A program made the position numbers and the translations under genes. Below, piece after piece: positions 1 to 11,875 of a stretch of DNA of 64,000 nucleotides (its first letter is position 1; every line of letters starts with the position of its first letter). The notes under the pieces were generated by a model. It did not search any database. It saw only the letters and a program-made list of their open reading frames with translations, and was not told the DNA's origin. This DNA is from Lunularia cruciata (Eukaryota > Streptophyta > Marchantiopsida > Lunulariales > Lunulariaceae): contig OX419756.1 in assembly GCA_948567375.1 (NCBI GenBank), positions 44,122,552 to 44,186,551 on the forward strand, given 5' to 3'.

Positions 1-317
1 CTTTATCTCTTGTATTTATAGGGATCATACAAGGCTCTTGAGAAGCTTCTCAAGAAGCTTCTTTGAGCCGCTTTCTTGGAGTGCAAGCCAAGTTAAGTGG
101 GAAGCTTCTCAAGAAGCTTCTTCTAAAAGTTGCTTATTTGGCATGCAAGCTAAGCAGTTGGAAGCTTCTAGAAGATACCTACTTCGGATGCAAGCTAAAC
201 TAACCGGGAAGCTTCCCAAGAAGCTTCTTAGATGTTTTGGAGTATTCTAGGCTAATTTGTCTTATTTGCTACTTTGTTAGCCCTACTAATTTCATTATTA
301 AATTCCATATAGTTATC
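1..317 (-). repeat. 3' LTR of chromovirus copy A, partial
   Basis: Matches the 5' LTR at 5842-6253 almost base for base, including seven GAAGCTTC octamers (starting at 42, 54, 101, 113, 161, 208 and 220). The inner boundary at 317 is set by alignment to the LTR start of the other copies and by the adjacent polypurine tract. Roughly 100 bp of this LTR, its 3' end in element sense, lies outside the window. Confidence 0.92.
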
Positions 318-3300
318 TATTCTCCCACCGCTAGTTGGTGATGTCCCCATCTCCAATGAAGTTTTGAACTCTTGGATGGCCAATTGTGCATTTTGGAGAT
401 GAGAAAGAGGTTCCCATGTAGCATCATGAAGGGGATACCCTTTCCAAAGGACTTTGTACTCCGTATCTTGTCTACGGTCTTGTTGAATGTGGCAACGCAT
501 AAGGATACAATCAACTGTATACTCCTCATGATCATTGATAGGGATAGGAGGAGGGAGAGGTTGGACTCAAGAGGAAAAAGAAGATGGGTTAAGAACAAAG
601 AGTTTCAACTTGGAAACATGAAAGACATGATGGATGCATATATGACAAGGCAAGGCAAGTTGATAAGCAACAGGAGAGACAATTTGGGTGACATCAAAAG
701 GTCCTATCTAACTAGAGGCAATTTTATGAACTTGGGTATCAAGTGGGAGAATGAAGTTATTGGATGAGAGCATGACCTTATCACCAACTTGAAAGCTGAG
801 ATGATGATGATGGTGATCCGCATATTGTTTCTATCAATTTTGAGCAACAAGGAGATGAGATTTGGCTTGTTGGAGGGATTGGGAGATGGGGGTCAAGAAG
901 GTGGAAGTATGAGGAATATGAGATGGAGGAAGACCAAGAAAGGAATCTGGAACAAGTGGGTCTTGGCTAAAATTGAGAAAGAAAAGAGAGAATTTGGTGC
1001 TTTCTTGTTTGGAATTATTATATGCAAATTTTGTTGTTGCAAGACATTCATTGCAATTTGTATGGTGAATGTTGACGGAAGCATGACAAATATCTTTAAA
1101 GGTTCAATTTGCATGTTCAGTTTTTCCATCAGTTTGATGATGATAGGCCACGGATAAAGCAAGCTTGGTGCCAAGTATTTAGAAGAGTGCTTGCCAAAAC
1201 TTTCCAGTGAAGCAAGGATCATGGTCAGAGATAAATACATGTGGCATCCTATGATGCTTGAATACATTGTCAAAGTTGATTTGCACCATAGTTAGAGCAT
1301 CCATAGTATCAACCATTGGTGCCAAATATATTTGCTTACTAAGCTAATCCACAAATACCACAATTGCTGTTTGACCTTGCTTTGTCTTGGGCAAGGAGGT
1401 GATGAGATCTAAGCTCACATGTTCCCAACCAATAGATAGAATAGGGAGTGGTTGAAAGAGTCCACTTGGTTTTTGGTTACTAGCCTTGTTGCATTGGCAA
1501 CTCTCACTCGATTGGAAAAACTCCCAAACATCTCTTATCATGTTGGGCCACCACCATTGGTGTTGGAGGGTACCCAAGGTCTTGTCCATACCCATATGAC
1601 CAGCAATTGATAAATCATGGGCTTCTTGAAGGCGCTAAAGTCTAAGATCACCTTTGACTGGAACATAGATCTTGTCCTCATGGAATAAAATGCCTTCCTT
1701 GAAGGGGAAGGTGTTTTATTACTTATACATGTTTTTAGACAACCATGTACCGTCTAGAAGAAGGGATCTTGTTGTAAAGCTGACCAAAACTCATTTTGGA
1801 CCTTGGAGTCAACTAACACCGTTGTAATTACCGCCGTGATGCGATGAAGAGCCTTCAAATTAGATTGTTGTGATAGGGCATCAAGGATGACATGGAATTG
1901 ACCTGGTTTGTACTTAAGTTTAATTTCAAACAATTGGAGTTGCTCCTCCCATTGATAATTGTGACTCTTCATCTATTCCAAGTGTAAGGTTTGCAATAAT
2001 GGTTTGTGATCAATTTGCATGATCACTTGTTTCTCCAACAGGTAATGCCTCCATACCTTGGTGGCATATTGTAATACTGAGAGCTAGCCATATGATCTAG
2101 ATGTGAAATTCTATTTGGTAACATCTAGAGTGATGTTATACATGATGGTCAAAATAGATCAGATAGAAGTATCACCAAAAGAGTACTTCTACTAATAGGG
2201 CAAAAACCAAAATAGACTTGAAAACCTTAGAACCAATAGCTAGACATATGATTGAAAGGTGAGAATTGGTTTGGTAACATTTGGAAGGATGTTACACATG
2301 ATGGACTAAACAGATCAGAAATAAATATCACCAAAAATGGACTTCTAATAATAGAGTTGGAATCAAAATATACCTGAAATCTTTGAAGGTAATTTTGGAG
2401 GCCTAAATGGATGAATTAGGCCTAAAAAATGTGTCACTTCTCCCCCACGAGAGGAAAGGTTGGCCTTCCCTCACCCTACTTTGTCTTGTCAAGAGCTTTC
2501 CAATGGTACCTCACCCATGTGATTTTGAGATTCATATAGGAAGATTCCCTAGAAGATTCCCTCTAGTCAAAGCTTATTTGACCAACCGGATAGGATCAAG
2601 ACCAACATGTCACCCATCCAAGTAAGTAATCCAAGGATGGATCTTGCTGACAAGTCATCTATCTATGTGCCTAATCTTATGGTGGGGCTTCCTTAGAGGA
2701 GATCCTCTTTGTCTATATAATAAAGAGAAGGTGCTCCTTTGGGGCATCGGATGATTAAGTGTGAAATCTATGTTTTCTCTCTTCTCTTGTCCTTGGAGTA
2801 TTACACATATACCATTGCAAGTTGTTCCCAATCTTGAGCAAATTAATTTCTTTCAAGTGTATTTAGTTGGCGAGACACAAAGGCAATGGGATGTAGTCCA
2901 TCTAAGAATTCTTGTTACAACACGGCTCCAATTGCAAAGTTAGAAGCATAAAAATCAACCACACAAGGTAGTTGAGGATCATATGGTTGAAGAATGGATG
3001 TTGGAGACACCATAAGTTTCAACTTCTAGAATGCTTCTTTGTGCTTGGTGGTCCACTGAAAGCTTGAGTTCTTTCCTAAGAGGTCAGTCAATGGTGCAAC
3101 CACATGAGCATAATAGTGGATGAACCATCAATAGAAATGGAAAAATTCATTAAATGCTCATAATTTGGGAACATCCTTTAGAGTAAGCCAATTAGTAATG
3201 GCTTTGATTTTCTCCTCTTACATCTTGATCCACTTTGACAAGATCTTGTGACCCAAAAAGGTAACTTCCTTTTGCCAAAAATCACACATCAACTTTTTGC

Positions 3301-5600
3301 AATGAAATTTCTATTATCATAGTCATCTTAGGACTTCTTGCATGTGATTCACATGTTCTACCTCTATCTTGCTATAGATTAAGATATCATCCAAGAACAC
3401 CACCACGTATTGATCCAATAGTCCATCCAACATCCAATGCATTTGATCTATGAAGACTGTTGGAGCATTAGTGAACCCAAAAGGTAGAACTCTCTACTCA
3501 AAATGCCCATACATTGTGCAAAAGGTAGTGTTTTGCACATCCTCCCTAACAATGGGGATTTTCCAATGGCCACTATGAAGATCCAACTTGGAGAAGTATT
3601 GTGCTCCACTCAATTGATCAAGCAAGTCATTGATTCAATGCAAGAGATATGCATTCTTCATTGTTTGCTTATTGAGACCATGGTAATCAATACAAAAACA
3701 AAGTTGTCCATCCTTCTCTTCAGAATGATTAGTACCAATGCTCCACAGGGAGAGGTACTATATCTTGTGAAGTCCTTCTCCAACAACTTTGTAAGTGTTG
3801 TTTGCAACTCCTCCAACTCCTTTGGTGAGAGCTGATAGATTGGTCTACTCATTGGAGTACTCCTTGGCAATAACTCAATCTCGAAGAGCATACCACGATC
3901 AATGGGTAATCTCTTTGGCAAATCATCCAGAAAAATATCCGCAAACTCCTAAACTATCTAATCAACCATTGCTTGATCAGGCTCTTGGCCCGCCTTAGAT
4001 TATCCTTGTGCAATTGACTTGATCCACACCGCAAAAACAGACTTATCTTCCTCTAAAGCTTGCTTTATGGCTACTTCACTAACAAACTTCCCATCTAGGG
4101 ACTCATCTTTCTTCAAAGCTTGCTCCATGGTTGCCTTCTTGGCAAACTTCCCATCTTGGGACTCATCTACCTTCAAGGCTTGCTCTATGGCTATCTTCTT
4201 GATAAACTTTCCATCCTATGATTGACTATTTTGAGGTGTCTTACTCAAAGGTGCCAAACAACCTAATTGGAGATTCCTACATTGGTGTTGTACTTGAATT
4301 TGTCATTGAGTCCAATCAAAATGAACCTTATGATGCTCAAACCAAGGTAGTCTTAGAATGACATTGCAGTGTAGAGGTGCCACTACAAACCTCATACACT
4401 CTAGATACTCCTTCCCAATCTTGAAGGTAACAAGATGCAAGGTATGGAATACAGAACCCTTTCTACCATCCACCATCATCAATAATCTAGTTCCAATTGT
4501 TGGCTTGATAGGAATACTCATTCCTTTGCTACTTGCATAAACATGAAATTCTTTGAACCTCTAGAATCAACCAAAAGACTACAGCGTCAATTAGATATTG
4601 TACCTTTCAAGTGAATTAAACTTGTATAGGTTGAGCCTTCAATATCATTAGAACTAATAAACCTCCCAATAGGTAGGTCAAAAACTCCTTCTAGGATTCC
4701 TTGTTTCCCTGATCATTCTGCTTCACAAACTCTATTTGGGTGACTTGTTGAGGTCGCACATTCTTAAGTGGGCATTCAACGATGTGATGTCCCAATTGGT
4801 GATAATCAAACAATCACCATTTTTTTAGAGTTTTTATTTATTTGTAATGCTAAGTGGTCTACGTTGAATGGCATCAATCTCTATTAGTACCAGCTCTTCC
4901 ACCCATGTATAGTGTATCAATAGGTTATGTGGAGGTTGAAGTCAGAACCAAGTTGTTGCAACCAAGGAATCAAAATGCTTGGCCAACCACATGGCTTCCT
5001 CCAAGTGTTGTGGCTCTCATATGGTTACCTCTGATGTTCTTCAAGCCCCTCACAAATCAATCTAGAGCTTCACCTTTTAGTATATCTAGAATTGCATGAT
5101 GTAACTTCTTACAAAGCCAATCTATTTCAACTCCGCCAACCTATCTCGTGCAACTAGTGTGGCCTTTATAGCTTGGAATCGACTAATTATTGCACTCTTG
5201 ACTTCTACCCACATCAAGATTGATGCAACAATTTTTTGTTCAGCTCATTCTACTCAGAATTCTACTGAGCTCATTCCACCATAGCTTTGCTACTCCATCC
5301 AATTGGCTAGAAGCCAAAGAATCTATTTCCACTCATCTTGAAGATTGGTAGTTTCAAACTAACGTTCACAGTCAAACACAAAATTCCCCATTGCACCATG
5401 GAGATTCTTTCCTTCAAATACCTTTTTTATGAAATAGGATTTGATCTTCTCCTTCTTGGATTGGTACCCCTCTACATGCTTTTGTCTTTGATGATCTCAT
5501 TCATCCAACAATTGAGTAAGGTGCTTGATTTGTTGCTGCATACCGAGGATAACCTCAAGCATTTCCACCATGGTTGCTACTCTATCACGCCACCCATAAT
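252..5600 (-). pseudogene. gag-pol polyprotein of chromovirus copy A, broken
   Basis: Read on the minus strand. Gag-like sequence lies at about 5600-4800. A retropepsin-like segment at 4521-4303 ends in the motif LPWFEHHKVHFDW. The N-terminal RT segment is at 3921-3658, with RT and RNase H continuing to about 1750, split by the solo LTR. The integrase zinc-binding part and core are at about 1660-650; WWWPNM and LDLITSLPKTKQG are visible at 1595-1344. The chromodomain is at 500-300 (EYKVLWKGYPLHDATWEPLS). The frame does not stop at the polypurine tract but runs on into the 3' LTR, ending at 252 with KTN-stop, exactly as in copy B. Numerous stops and frameshifts make it non-functional. Confidence 0.88.
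2070..2805 (+). repeat. Solo LTR of a second family (family S), nested in copy A
   Basis: A 736-bp sequence starting TGTAATACT and ending AGTATTACA, flanked by a perfect 5-bp duplication CATAT (2065-2069 and 2806-2810). When it is removed, the RNase H reading of copy A closes up seamlessly. TG..CA ends, a TATA-like stretch (2714-2720, TATATAA) and a 5-bp duplication make it a solo LTR formed by LTR-LTR recombination. Other copies lie at 17175-17917 (inverted) and 9515-9949 (truncated). No internal region is present in the window, so the superfamily is unknown. Confidence 0.9.
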
Positions 5601-5828
5601 TTATCTAATTTATTAATATATAAAACAACATATCCACCGTTCTCCATAAGTTACAACGGGAAGTACCAAGGGTTCCTCATATATAGTGATCATATGCATA
5701 AAATCTTGTCCAAAGCGTGAGGTGATGAATTGTATGAAACAATACTTGGGTACTACTTGGACATGAAAATCCCAATGGTTTGGTAAAAGTGGATTTGGTG
5801 GTCCATAAATCCAATCTATCCCATTTTG

Positions 5829-5840
5829 GCTCTGATTCCA
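5829..5840 (-). promoter_or_regulatory. Primer binding site, copy A
   Basis: Minus strand TGGAATCAGAGC, one mismatch from TGGTATCAGAGC, the complement of the 3' end of plant initiator tRNA-Met. It begins one base inside the 5' LTR, as expected for minus-strand DNA priming. Confidence 0.85.
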
Positions 5841-5841
5841 A

Positions 5842-6253
5842 TGTAAAAGACCGAGATTGAGGAGAGAAATATGAGCATGGAAGCTCACATTGGGACACTT
5901 GAATGAGGAAAAACTCCAAATGCTTAGTATGAGCTTTGTCTCTTGTATTTATAGGGATTATACAAGGCTCTTGAGAAGCTTCTCAAGAAGCTTCTTTGAG
6001 CCGCTTTCTTGGAGTGCAAGCCAAGTTAATTGGGAAGCTTCTCAAGAAGCTTCTTTCTAGAAGTTGCTTACTTGGCATGCAAGCTAAGCTAGTTGGAAGC
6101 TTCTAGAAGATACCTACTTGGGATGCAAGCTAAGCTAACCAAGAAGCTTCCTAAGAAGCTTCCTAGATATTTTTGGAGTATTCTAGGCTAATTTGTCTTA
6201 TTTGCTACTTTGTTAGCCCTACTAATTTCATTGTTAAACTCCATATTGTTACA
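5842..6253 (-). repeat. 5' LTR of chromovirus copy A
   Basis: 412 bp. In element sense it begins TGTAACAATATGG (6253 downward) and ends at 5842, next to the primer binding site. It carries a TATA box (TATAAATA on the minus strand, 5946-5953) and seven GAAGCTTC octamers upstream of it. It is nearly identical to the 3' LTR at 1-317 where both are visible. Confidence 0.93.
5975..6162 (-). promoter_or_regulatory. GAAGCTTC array (heat-shock-element-like) in the 5' LTR
   Basis: Seven copies of the palindrome GAAGCTTC start at 5975, 5987, 6034, 6046, 6096, 6143 and 6155. Six form three pairs, each with the same 12-bp offset. The copy at 6096 extends to GAAGCTTCTAGAA (6096-6108), a perfect three-unit GAAnnTTCnnGAA, which is the consensus heat-shock-factor site. 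The array lies upstream of the LTR TATA box in element sense. That it binds HSF is an inference. Confidence 0.55.
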
Positions 6254-6259
6254 ATTTAT

Positions 6260-7705
6260 CTATGTTGTTTCACACATAAAGTCTAGGATATCTCTATCAC
6301 AAACATAAGAGGTGGAAGCCACAACACCTAAATCTAACCTCCTTTGAGCTATGGCCATGCTAGCTAATCTATGCTCCAATTGCTCAATCCAAGTAACCAT
6401 GGTTGTATTAGAAGCAAGGGTAGGTATTGTGCCCTTACCAAGTGTGGGTCCTCTACCACCACCTCTACTATCTCATCTTCCATGACTTAGAGCTCGTCTA
6501 CCACCTACCATAACAGCCCTACCACTCTGTAACTCTAGGTGAAGGTCAGAGCATTGGTCATTGGTATGAGCAAATCTATAACAATGCTCATACTATCTTA
6601 TGCTAGTTGTGATGCACCAAAGTTATCATATCCATTGTCTTGGATGCACTCTCTCTTGTGTTGAGGTCTACTACAAGTCCAACAAGCAACATACCATTCA
6701 CTTGTTGCTATTGACCCAAAAATGAAGGTAAGTGTCTAGTTGTACTAGGCCCTCCATTCACTCCATAAGATTTAGGTTATCCCTTGGAAGCCAACATAAT
6801 ATGATGCACTATACTGCATTCTAAAAGAAGTAGAAATTGTGGATGAGGTCTCCCTACCACATCTCAATTTCACCACTCTCCTCCATCATTTTGAACTCAA
6901 TACATTTAGACAAACTAAAGACTATCACTAAAGTAGGCAAGGTAGCTTGTGATAACATAACATCATGTCCTCTATGTTGCAACTCCTTGTTTAGGGATCC
7001 CATACTCAAATTGGACAACTTGGGCATCAAGAACTCCTTGAGTAAAACTAATAAGCCATCTCATGTGAATGTATGTCTTGTGTAGGCTCTCTTTAGCCTT
7101 CAATTAGAATTCTTATAATCTCCACAACTTGTTAGTCCTCACTTCTTGGTAATTTTACCTCAAATATTAAGATAACTCCTCCTTGGGTGAAACCCCAATG
7201 TTGCACCACTTCTTATGGTCTTACCTCCACTTGCAAGAGCACCATCTCCAACTAATGCACCTCCATTGGATACACCAATGCTACTAGAGCTAGAACTTGT
7301 GAGTATTGTTGATCTACCCCTAGAAACCAAGCTTGAAGTGATGGAGATGTAGTTCAAAGACCAACATTATCTACATAGCTCAATCTCTTCCAAGTGAACT
7401 CTCCTAAAATCATGATAGTCATCTAGTGGTAGACCCTCCAAGTGCTAGAACAACCCATTCCATACCATGAAGAGTGTGAACAAAGTTGAGTTTTGCATCT
7501 ACTATGAATCACACCAACTATCAAACTCATAGATAAAATCATCCAACTCAGTGGTACCTTTTGTAAAAAGGTAGTGCCTAAGGCCTTTGGAGGCCCCATA
7601 CATCTCATCCATGTCCCATAAAAATGGGGTGGATAAATTAGGTGCATTCTTAATTGAATAAGCTCTTGTGTCAAACTCCAAATCAGATTCACTCTCCTCC
7701 TTCAT
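6260..7705 (-). pseudogene. Degenerate gag-like remnant
   Basis: Minus-strand frames from 7705 down give a short acidic start (MKEESESDLEFDTRAY), then TELDDFIYEFDSWCDS. Further down, near 6650-6690, is a zinc-knuckle-like CWTCSRPQHKREC, followed near 6430-6360 by TTMVTWIEQLEHRLASMA. The succession of an acidic alpha-helical stretch and a Cys/His knuckle is what a retrotransposon gag looks like. Frames are broken several times and no LTR bounds it. It adjoins the 5' LTR of copy A, so it is older material into which copy A may have inserted. The identification is tentative. Confidence 0.45.
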
Positions 7706-9137
7706 TGGGACTTGAGATAGAAGTTAATATCAAACGCCTCTCCATGTAAACCCATTGTGTATTACATTGTGTACTACAACAATATTTCCTTTGGAATCCC
7801 CAAAGAATTCAATCATGATAATGTAATTCAAACCACAACCATAACCACCACACATACTCTACCAAGTATCACCACCAAGTGCCAATACTAATTGAACACC
7901 ACTCATTAATGTAGTTGTAATTATGACAACTACACTAGAAGAAAGAGCAATTTGTAACCTACCATTACAATAGACACTTTCATGGTATACATTTTATCAC
8001 TTTTTGCCTCATTAAAGAGAAGCATAGGTAGTCTAACTAATCATCACTCTAGCCTCACTATTGATAACAATAAGAAAAAAAAATGTGCTAAAGTCAAGGC
8101 ACCTCAAACAAACATGGTGCACAAACAAGAAGTAGAGAATAGAGGAGGTCCAATCACAAGATATCTAAAGGAAACCTTCCACCTCATAAATTAACATAGG
8201 ACTAACTATATTGATATTTGATATATTAAATTTGATATTTGATATATTGGCATTTGATATAATAGGAGAGTCTATCTACTCCTAAGCTACCAAGATCACC
8301 AAGGATGAGATCAAACTATCTCTCTTAGCCAAAGTTACATGTGTATAGGTATTAGTCAACTAATCACAAGTGAAGATGGCCAAGAAATTGACTAGCCTCA
8401 TGCCAATAAGCTATATTGCTTGCCCTTCTAGGCCTTCATAGCCTCTCTAGTCCATAGTCTTATGTCTCAAAGCCTCAATACCAATTGAGGACTTTCCTCG
8501 TGTCAATTCAAACCCTCTCTAAATCTGGCCAACCTTCACCAACTCAAGTACTAGCTAGGGCAATTTAGGCAATCTTCAACTATAAACAACCTTTTCTTAC
8601 TTGACCTCCAAATTTGGACAACCTTTTACAATCTGATATACCTCTTCTAAAGGTGTTTGATTGCCAAATCCTCCACTAACTCTTAATTTGGGCCAAATTG
8701 AGAAGCTTTGGATCTCCAGGTCCCTAATTTGAGGAGATGGGTTTCCAAATCTAACTCCAATTTTACACTTTGGTCTCAATTTGCACTAAATTGACCTTGT
8801 TTTCATGTACTTGGGCTCAAATACCCATTGTCTCAAAACACCCATAAAATACACCCATAAAATACATCCATAAACAAATAAAACATAAATAAAACACCCA
8901 TTTTCTCAAATTGATTCAATTCTTATAAATTTGGCTAGCTCTTCCATACATTGTCTACTCCAGTGCCAAATATGCATCAATTCAAACAAGATTTCCATGC
9001 ACAATAACTCTTAAAGAAATTTAGGACAACAATCTAACGTACCAATGATCAATGAAGCTTGGAGATATCACCAACACCTCTAGTTCTTACACTTGATTTC
9101 CCCTTGACTCTCACTTCTTTGATGTAATCAATTCATT
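7706..9137. other. AT-rich intergenic stretch, no gene seen
   Basis: Only short frames without recognisable motifs. It contains a small TTTGATAT-type tandem run at about 8213-8262. It reads as decayed repeat sequence. Confidence 0.6.
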
Positions 9138-9500
9138 CTATAAGAATATGGAGTTTACAAACAAATTAATCAAGATTTAAAAAAGTAGCAAATATGCCAA
9201 ATTAGCCAAGAATTATGAGAATTTCTTAGAAGCATCTAGAAAGCTTTTTGGTAACTTCTAAGTATTGGATACCATGTATATTGAGTGGTAATTTCTTTGG
9301 AAATTTCCCAAATAATTTAACTTGCACACCAAGTAGTTGGCTTTTAGAAGAAATTTCTTGGGAAATTTCTCAAGTAGCTTAGCTTGCATGCCATGTAGGA
9401 AGCTTATAGGAGGAAGCTTTTTGAGAAGCTTCTCGGTTAACTTAGCTTGCACTTTAAGAAGATAGTTATGATGAAACTTCCTAAGAAGTTTCTAAAGCAA
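9138..9500 (+). repeat. Truncated, diverged chromovirus LTR
   Basis: Aligns in order with the LTR of copy B: an ATATGGAGTTTA start, the CCAAATTAG segment, repeated AGCTTGCA..CCA blocks and a final AAGTTTCT. It lacks the TATA box and the LTR 3' end. It is much more diverged than the LTRs of copies A and B, so it is an older insertion. Confidence 0.7.
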
Positions 9501-9514
9501 ATAACTTTAGAGAT

Positions 9515-9949
9515 ATTTTTAGAATGGATGAACTAGGCATAAAAAATGTGTAGATTCCCCTCCAAAACAAAGGAAAGGCTGGCCTTTTCTCCCCCTTGGT
9601 TTGTCTTACCGAGAGCTTTCCAACTGTACCTCACCCATGTGATTTTGAGTATCCTACAAGAAGATTCCCTAAAAGATTCCATGTAGTCAAAGCCTATTTG
9701 ACCAACAAGATGGGACCAGGACCAGGACCAACATGTCACCCATCCAAGCAAGTAATCTAAGGGTGGAGCTTGTTGATAGGTCACCTATCCATGTATCTAA
9801 TCCTATGGTGGAGCTTCCTTGGAGGAGATCTTCCTTGGCTATAAATAAAAAAGAAGGCGCTCCTTTGGGCCTCGGAGGATTGAGTGTGAAATTTGTGTAT
9901 TCTCTTTTGTATCTCTCTTGAATAGTTCTCTTGTCCTTGAAGTATTACA
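9515..9949 (+). repeat. 5'-truncated family S LTR
   Basis: Matches the right-hand part of the solo LTR at 2070-2805, from ATGGATGAA..TAGGC through the TATA region to the terminal AGTATTACA at 9949. The left portion of the family is absent and the fragment begins where the truncated chromovirus LTR ends. Confidence 0.8.
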
Positions 9950-10051
9950 CCATGCAAGGGAAAGCCTACAAATGTGAGATATTACAATTTGCTCTTCAAC
10001 TTTGAGATTAGGAATATTGGCAAAAAGTGAAAGTTTGTCAATCAACGGGGG

Positions 10052-10233
10052 ATCACTCTCTACACATGCAAGCTCCTTAGTAAATGCAAATGGTCTTTGG
10101 TGGCAATTCTTTCTCCAAGTAATGGTGCATTCACATTGATATATCACTCTCTACACATGCGAGCTCCTTAGTAAATGCAGATGGTCTTTGGTGGCAACTT
10201 TGTCTCCAAGTGATGGTGCATTCACATTGATAT
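10052..10233 (+). repeat. 91-bp tandem duplication
   Basis: Two copies of a segment beginning ATCACTCTCTACACATGC (10052 and 10143), differing at a handful of positions. No gene is associated. Confidence 0.8.
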
Positions 10234-10239
10234 ACTATC

Positions 10240-11436
10240 TTTGGGTCCAAAGGACCTTTGTTCTTAATTTTTTTACCTCCGGCCACTCTTTAGATTACCT
10301 TAAGGATTCTTCCTTAAGAACACCTTTGGCTTTGTTCTTGCTCCCTTTGTGTTGTTGCATGCACGTACATAACTCCAAAGGAAACTAAACTAAGAGTGCT
10401 CTCTTCCTAAAAAAAGTGTTCTACCATCTTCTTAGAAAAAAGAGAGAACAAAACTTGTTTGAAGAAATATGTGCACCATAGAAAGTATGTATATCCATAT
10501 ATTTAGTTATTAATAGACAACACATAATTACAACTAAATCTCTTAGCAAAGAGAACTAATTTAAGGAATAACTCATTGGAAAGTAATTTTCATATATTTT
10601 TACCGTATACTTTAGAAATCATGTTTATACCTGGCTACAAAATGTATATATAATGATACATCATGAAATATGATACGAGGAGATGTGGTTCAATAGATTT
10701 GAACTATAAATTGCTTTTTTCAACTAAACTTACAATTTCCTCTCATGGTGAACTTTATGTAAGCTAAGATTATAAAAATCTTCAAGTGGAATGCAAGTCA
10801 CATTGAGGAAAATGAAATTATTAGTGTTTTAGATTCAATCATTTATAACTTATTATCTTGTTACATAAATAAAATATAGATAATAAGTATTTTTTTATTT
10901 TCTATGTATATTATATTGCAATTGATAAGAAAAATTTCAAATGATATAATTCCACATAAATACAAAACATCCCTATAAACATAGAGGGGACATGAATTTG
11001 GTTGAACGTAACAACTATTAATAGAGACAAATACAAGCACATGATAGATGAATGGTTAATATTGTTATTAAATTTTCAATTTAGAAGAGATTATTATAGT
11101 GAATAAAATCCAAACAAGTTATTTTAGATTTCCTATAGGAAATCCATGTTCTTTTAAATGATTGATAATGTGGTATAATCTAGCTAATTTTGCAAGCTCA
11201 TCTCATTCAAAGTTAGATAGAAAATACAAAGGCAAGACACATAGATTTATGACTTATTAATGCACGACACACATAATATTAGTAATAATATGAATCACAT
11301 TTAGACTTTACGACTATAAATATAAAATTATTCTGAAATATGGGTTTTAATGGGAATTCATGTTCCTATTGGAAAATCATATCAAAGGTTAAGTTTAAAA
11401 ATGAATGTTTTAGTTTCTTGACTACACCATATAAAC
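10240..11436. other. AT-rich intergenic stretch, no gene seen
   Basis: No frame longer than about 65 codons and no motif. The last five bases, TAAAC (11432-11436), are the left target duplication of copy B. Confidence 0.6.
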
Positions 11437-11862
11437 TATGACAATATGGAGTTTAGTGACGTAGTTAGTAACGTTAACGAAGTAGAGAATAAGCCAAATT
11501 AGTCTATAATATTCTAGAAGTATCTAGAAAAGTTCTTGGGAAGCTTCCTAACTAGCTTAACTTGCACCCCAAGTAGATAGTTTATAGAAGGAAGCTTCTA
11601 TAAGCTTCCAACTAGCTTAGCTTGCATGCCAAGTAAGTGGTTTCTAGAAGGAAGCTTATTGAGAAGCTTTTGGTTTAACTTGGCTTGCACTCTAAGAAAG
11701 AGGCTCAAGGAAGCTTCTTGAGAAGTTTCTTAAGAGCCTTGTATGCTACTTATAAATACCAAAGCCAAAGCTTATGCTAGTCATTTGGAGTTTTCTTACA
11801 TTCAAGTGTTCCAATGTGAGTTTCCATTCTCCTCTTTCTCTCCTTGGTCTTGGTCTTTAACA
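11437..11862 (+). repeat. 5' LTR of copy B
   Basis: 426 bp, ending ..TTTAACA just before the primer binding site. TATA box TATAAATA at 11751-11758. It carries several AAGCTTC-type palindromes, less regular than in copy A. Confidence 0.92.
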
Positions 11863-11863
11863 T

Positions 11864-11875
11864 TGGTATCAGAGT
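11864..11875 (+). promoter_or_regulatory. Primer binding site, copy B
   Basis: TGGTATCAGAGT, one mismatch from the complement of the initiator tRNA-Met 3' end, one base after the LTR. Confidence 0.88.

Larger units (their letters stand above)
1..6253 (-). mobile_element. Ty3/gypsy chromovirus, copy A (left end outside window)
   Basis: Minus-strand LTR retrotransposon. Its 5' LTR is at 5842-6253 and its 3' LTR at 1-317, cut by the window edge. Between them, in element order, are a primer binding site, gag-like, protease, reverse transcriptase, RNase H, integrase and chromodomain remains. This PR-RT-RH-INT-chromodomain order is that of the chromoviral branch of Ty3/gypsy. All frames are broken by stops and shifts, so the copy is dead. 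A 736-bp solo LTR of another family interrupts the RNase H region at 2070-2805. The target duplication cannot be checked because the left LTR end lies before base 1. The internal sequence is clearly homologous to copy B (11437-17091). Confidence 0.93.
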
